Shown: piece by piece, positions 16,324-16,946 of the stretch
How the letters are laid out: every line of letters begins with the position of its first letter
Numbering within the stretch: position 1 is the stretch's first letter
DNA from: Hyphomicrobiales bacterium
Lineage (GTDB): Bacteria > Pseudomonadota > Alphaproteobacteria > Rhizobiales > Aestuariivirgaceae
Length of the DNA stretch: 16,946 bases
Assembly (NCBI GenBank): GCA_012032065.1
Contig: JAAURV010000032.1
Span: forward strand, 1 to 16,946
Direction: 5' to 3'
Translations under genes and position numbers: made by a program
The notes under the pieces: generated by a model
Told to the model about the DNA's origin: nothing
Databases searched by the model: none
Seen by the model: only the letters and a program-made list of their open reading frames with translations

Positions 16324-16328
16324 CGGAG

Positions 16329-16946
16329 ATGACAGCACCGGTCATTCATTGGTTTCGTCAGGACTTGCGGATCGCAGGCAATCCCGCGCTCGCTGCCGCC
16401 GCTGCGGCAGGGCCGGTCGTTCCGGTTTTCATTCTTGACGATCAAACGCCGGGGAAATGGAAGTGGGGCGGAGCGAGCCGCTGGTGGCTGCACCGCTCGC
16501 TCGAAAGCCTGTCGCGCGATCTGCCACTGGTCCTGAAGCGCGGCGCCTCGGAAAAAGTACTGGGCGAGTTGATCCGCACAACTGGCGCGAAGGCCGTCTA
16601 CTTCGCGCGCGACTACGCGCCGTGGTCTCCCGCTCTGGAAGAGCGCGTGAAACAGGTCTGCGAAGCCGCTGGCGCCGAGTGCCGCCGGTTCGGCGGATTT
16701 TTGCTGCACGAGCCGGAAGCAATCCGCACCGGTGCTGGCCAGCCGTTCAAGGTCTACACGCCATTCTCCCGCGCCTGCTTCGCGTTGGGCGATCCGAAGC
16801 CGCCCGCGGGAAGACCGAATATCAGCATCTCGCCCGGCTTGCCCCCAAGTGATCTACTCGACGACTGGCAACTCTTGCCTTCGAAACCCAACTGGGCCAC
16901 GGGTTTCGAAACCGCCTGGACAACCGGGCCGAGGCGGGCAGGCGAA
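16329..16946 (+). CDS. phr: Class I deoxyribodipyrimidine photolyase, 5' part only
   Basis: The first 206 residues are present; the gene runs off the right edge. The N-terminus VIHWFRQDLRIAGNPAL is the photolyase/cryptochrome opening, and the antenna-domain stretches RWWLHRSLESL, YFARDYAPW and FLLHEPEAIRTGAGQPFKVYTPFSRAC are characteristic of alphaproteobacterial class I enzymes. The FAD-binding C-terminal domain lies outside the window. The enzyme uses blue/near-UV light to split pyrimidine dimers. Its ECF promoter ties it to RpoE, as known for phrA of R. sphaeroides. GGAG directly abuts the ATG with no spacer, too close for normal ribosome binding, and the promoter position suggests a leaderless message. 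Read-through from the transporter operon is also possible because no terminator lies between. Confidence 0.92.
   Translation, partial: MTAPVIHWFRQDLRIAGNPALAAAAAAGPVVPVFILDDQTPGKWKWGGASRWWLHRSLESLSRDLPLVLKRGASEKVLGELIRTTGAKAVYFARDYAPWSPALEERVKQVCEAAGAECRRFGGFLLHEPEAIRTGAGQPFKVYTPFSRACFALGDPKPPAGRPNISISPGLPPSDLLDDWQLLPSKPNWATGFETAWTTGPRRAGE

Overview
The window looks like a chromosomal segment from an alphaproteobacterium, probably of the Rhizobiales. The support is GC-rich coding with C/G third positions, a ChrR anti-sigma factor whose metal ligands match those of Rhodobacter sphaeroides, a ligase-associated exonuclease/ATP-dependent ligase pair typical of this class, and a Tat-exported family-5 peptide-binding protein. 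No tRNA, rRNA, CRISPR array, transposase or phage gene was seen.

Layout. (1) 1-358, minus: 5' part of an L,D-transpeptidase. (2) 359-659: intergenic region with a perfect 16-bp CRP/FNR-type palindrome. (3) 660-5349, plus: a CocE-type serine hydrolase, then the exonuclease and ATP-dependent DNA ligase. The exonuclease and ligase are broken by small frameshifts, and the ligase also carries a 100-bp pair of REP-like hairpins. (4) 5357-7427, plus: ECF sigma factor (RpoE/ECF11), its zinc anti-sigma ChrR and a short-chain dehydrogenase, behind a recognisable ECF promoter. (5) 10741-7431, minus: FAD-dependent amine-oxidase-like protein, DUF1365 protein and cyclopropane-fatty-acid-synthase-like methyltransferase, also behind an ECF-type promoter. 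(6) 11027-16288, plus: a complete peptide-type ABC importer (Tat-exported binding protein, terminator, two permeases, fused double ATPase). (7) 16329 to the right edge, plus: 5' part of a class I DNA photolyase, again with an ECF-type promoter that lies so close to the start codon that the mRNA is probably leaderless.

How it fits together. Regions 4, 5 and 7 make a coherent photo-oxidative (singlet-oxygen) stress island: sigma/anti-sigma switch, membrane-lipid modification enzymes and light-dependent DNA repair. All three transcription units carry a TGATCC -35 element with a CGTA/CGTT box 15-17 bp downstream. The ABC importer sits inside this island without an obvious ECF promoter and may be a later arrival.

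Quality caveat. Five conserved genes (exonuclease, ligase, methyltransferase, double ATPase and probably the DUF1365 gene) each need one or more single-base corrections to give a full-length protein, while all their catalytic motifs are intact. This pattern points to sequencing or assembly error more than to real gene decay.
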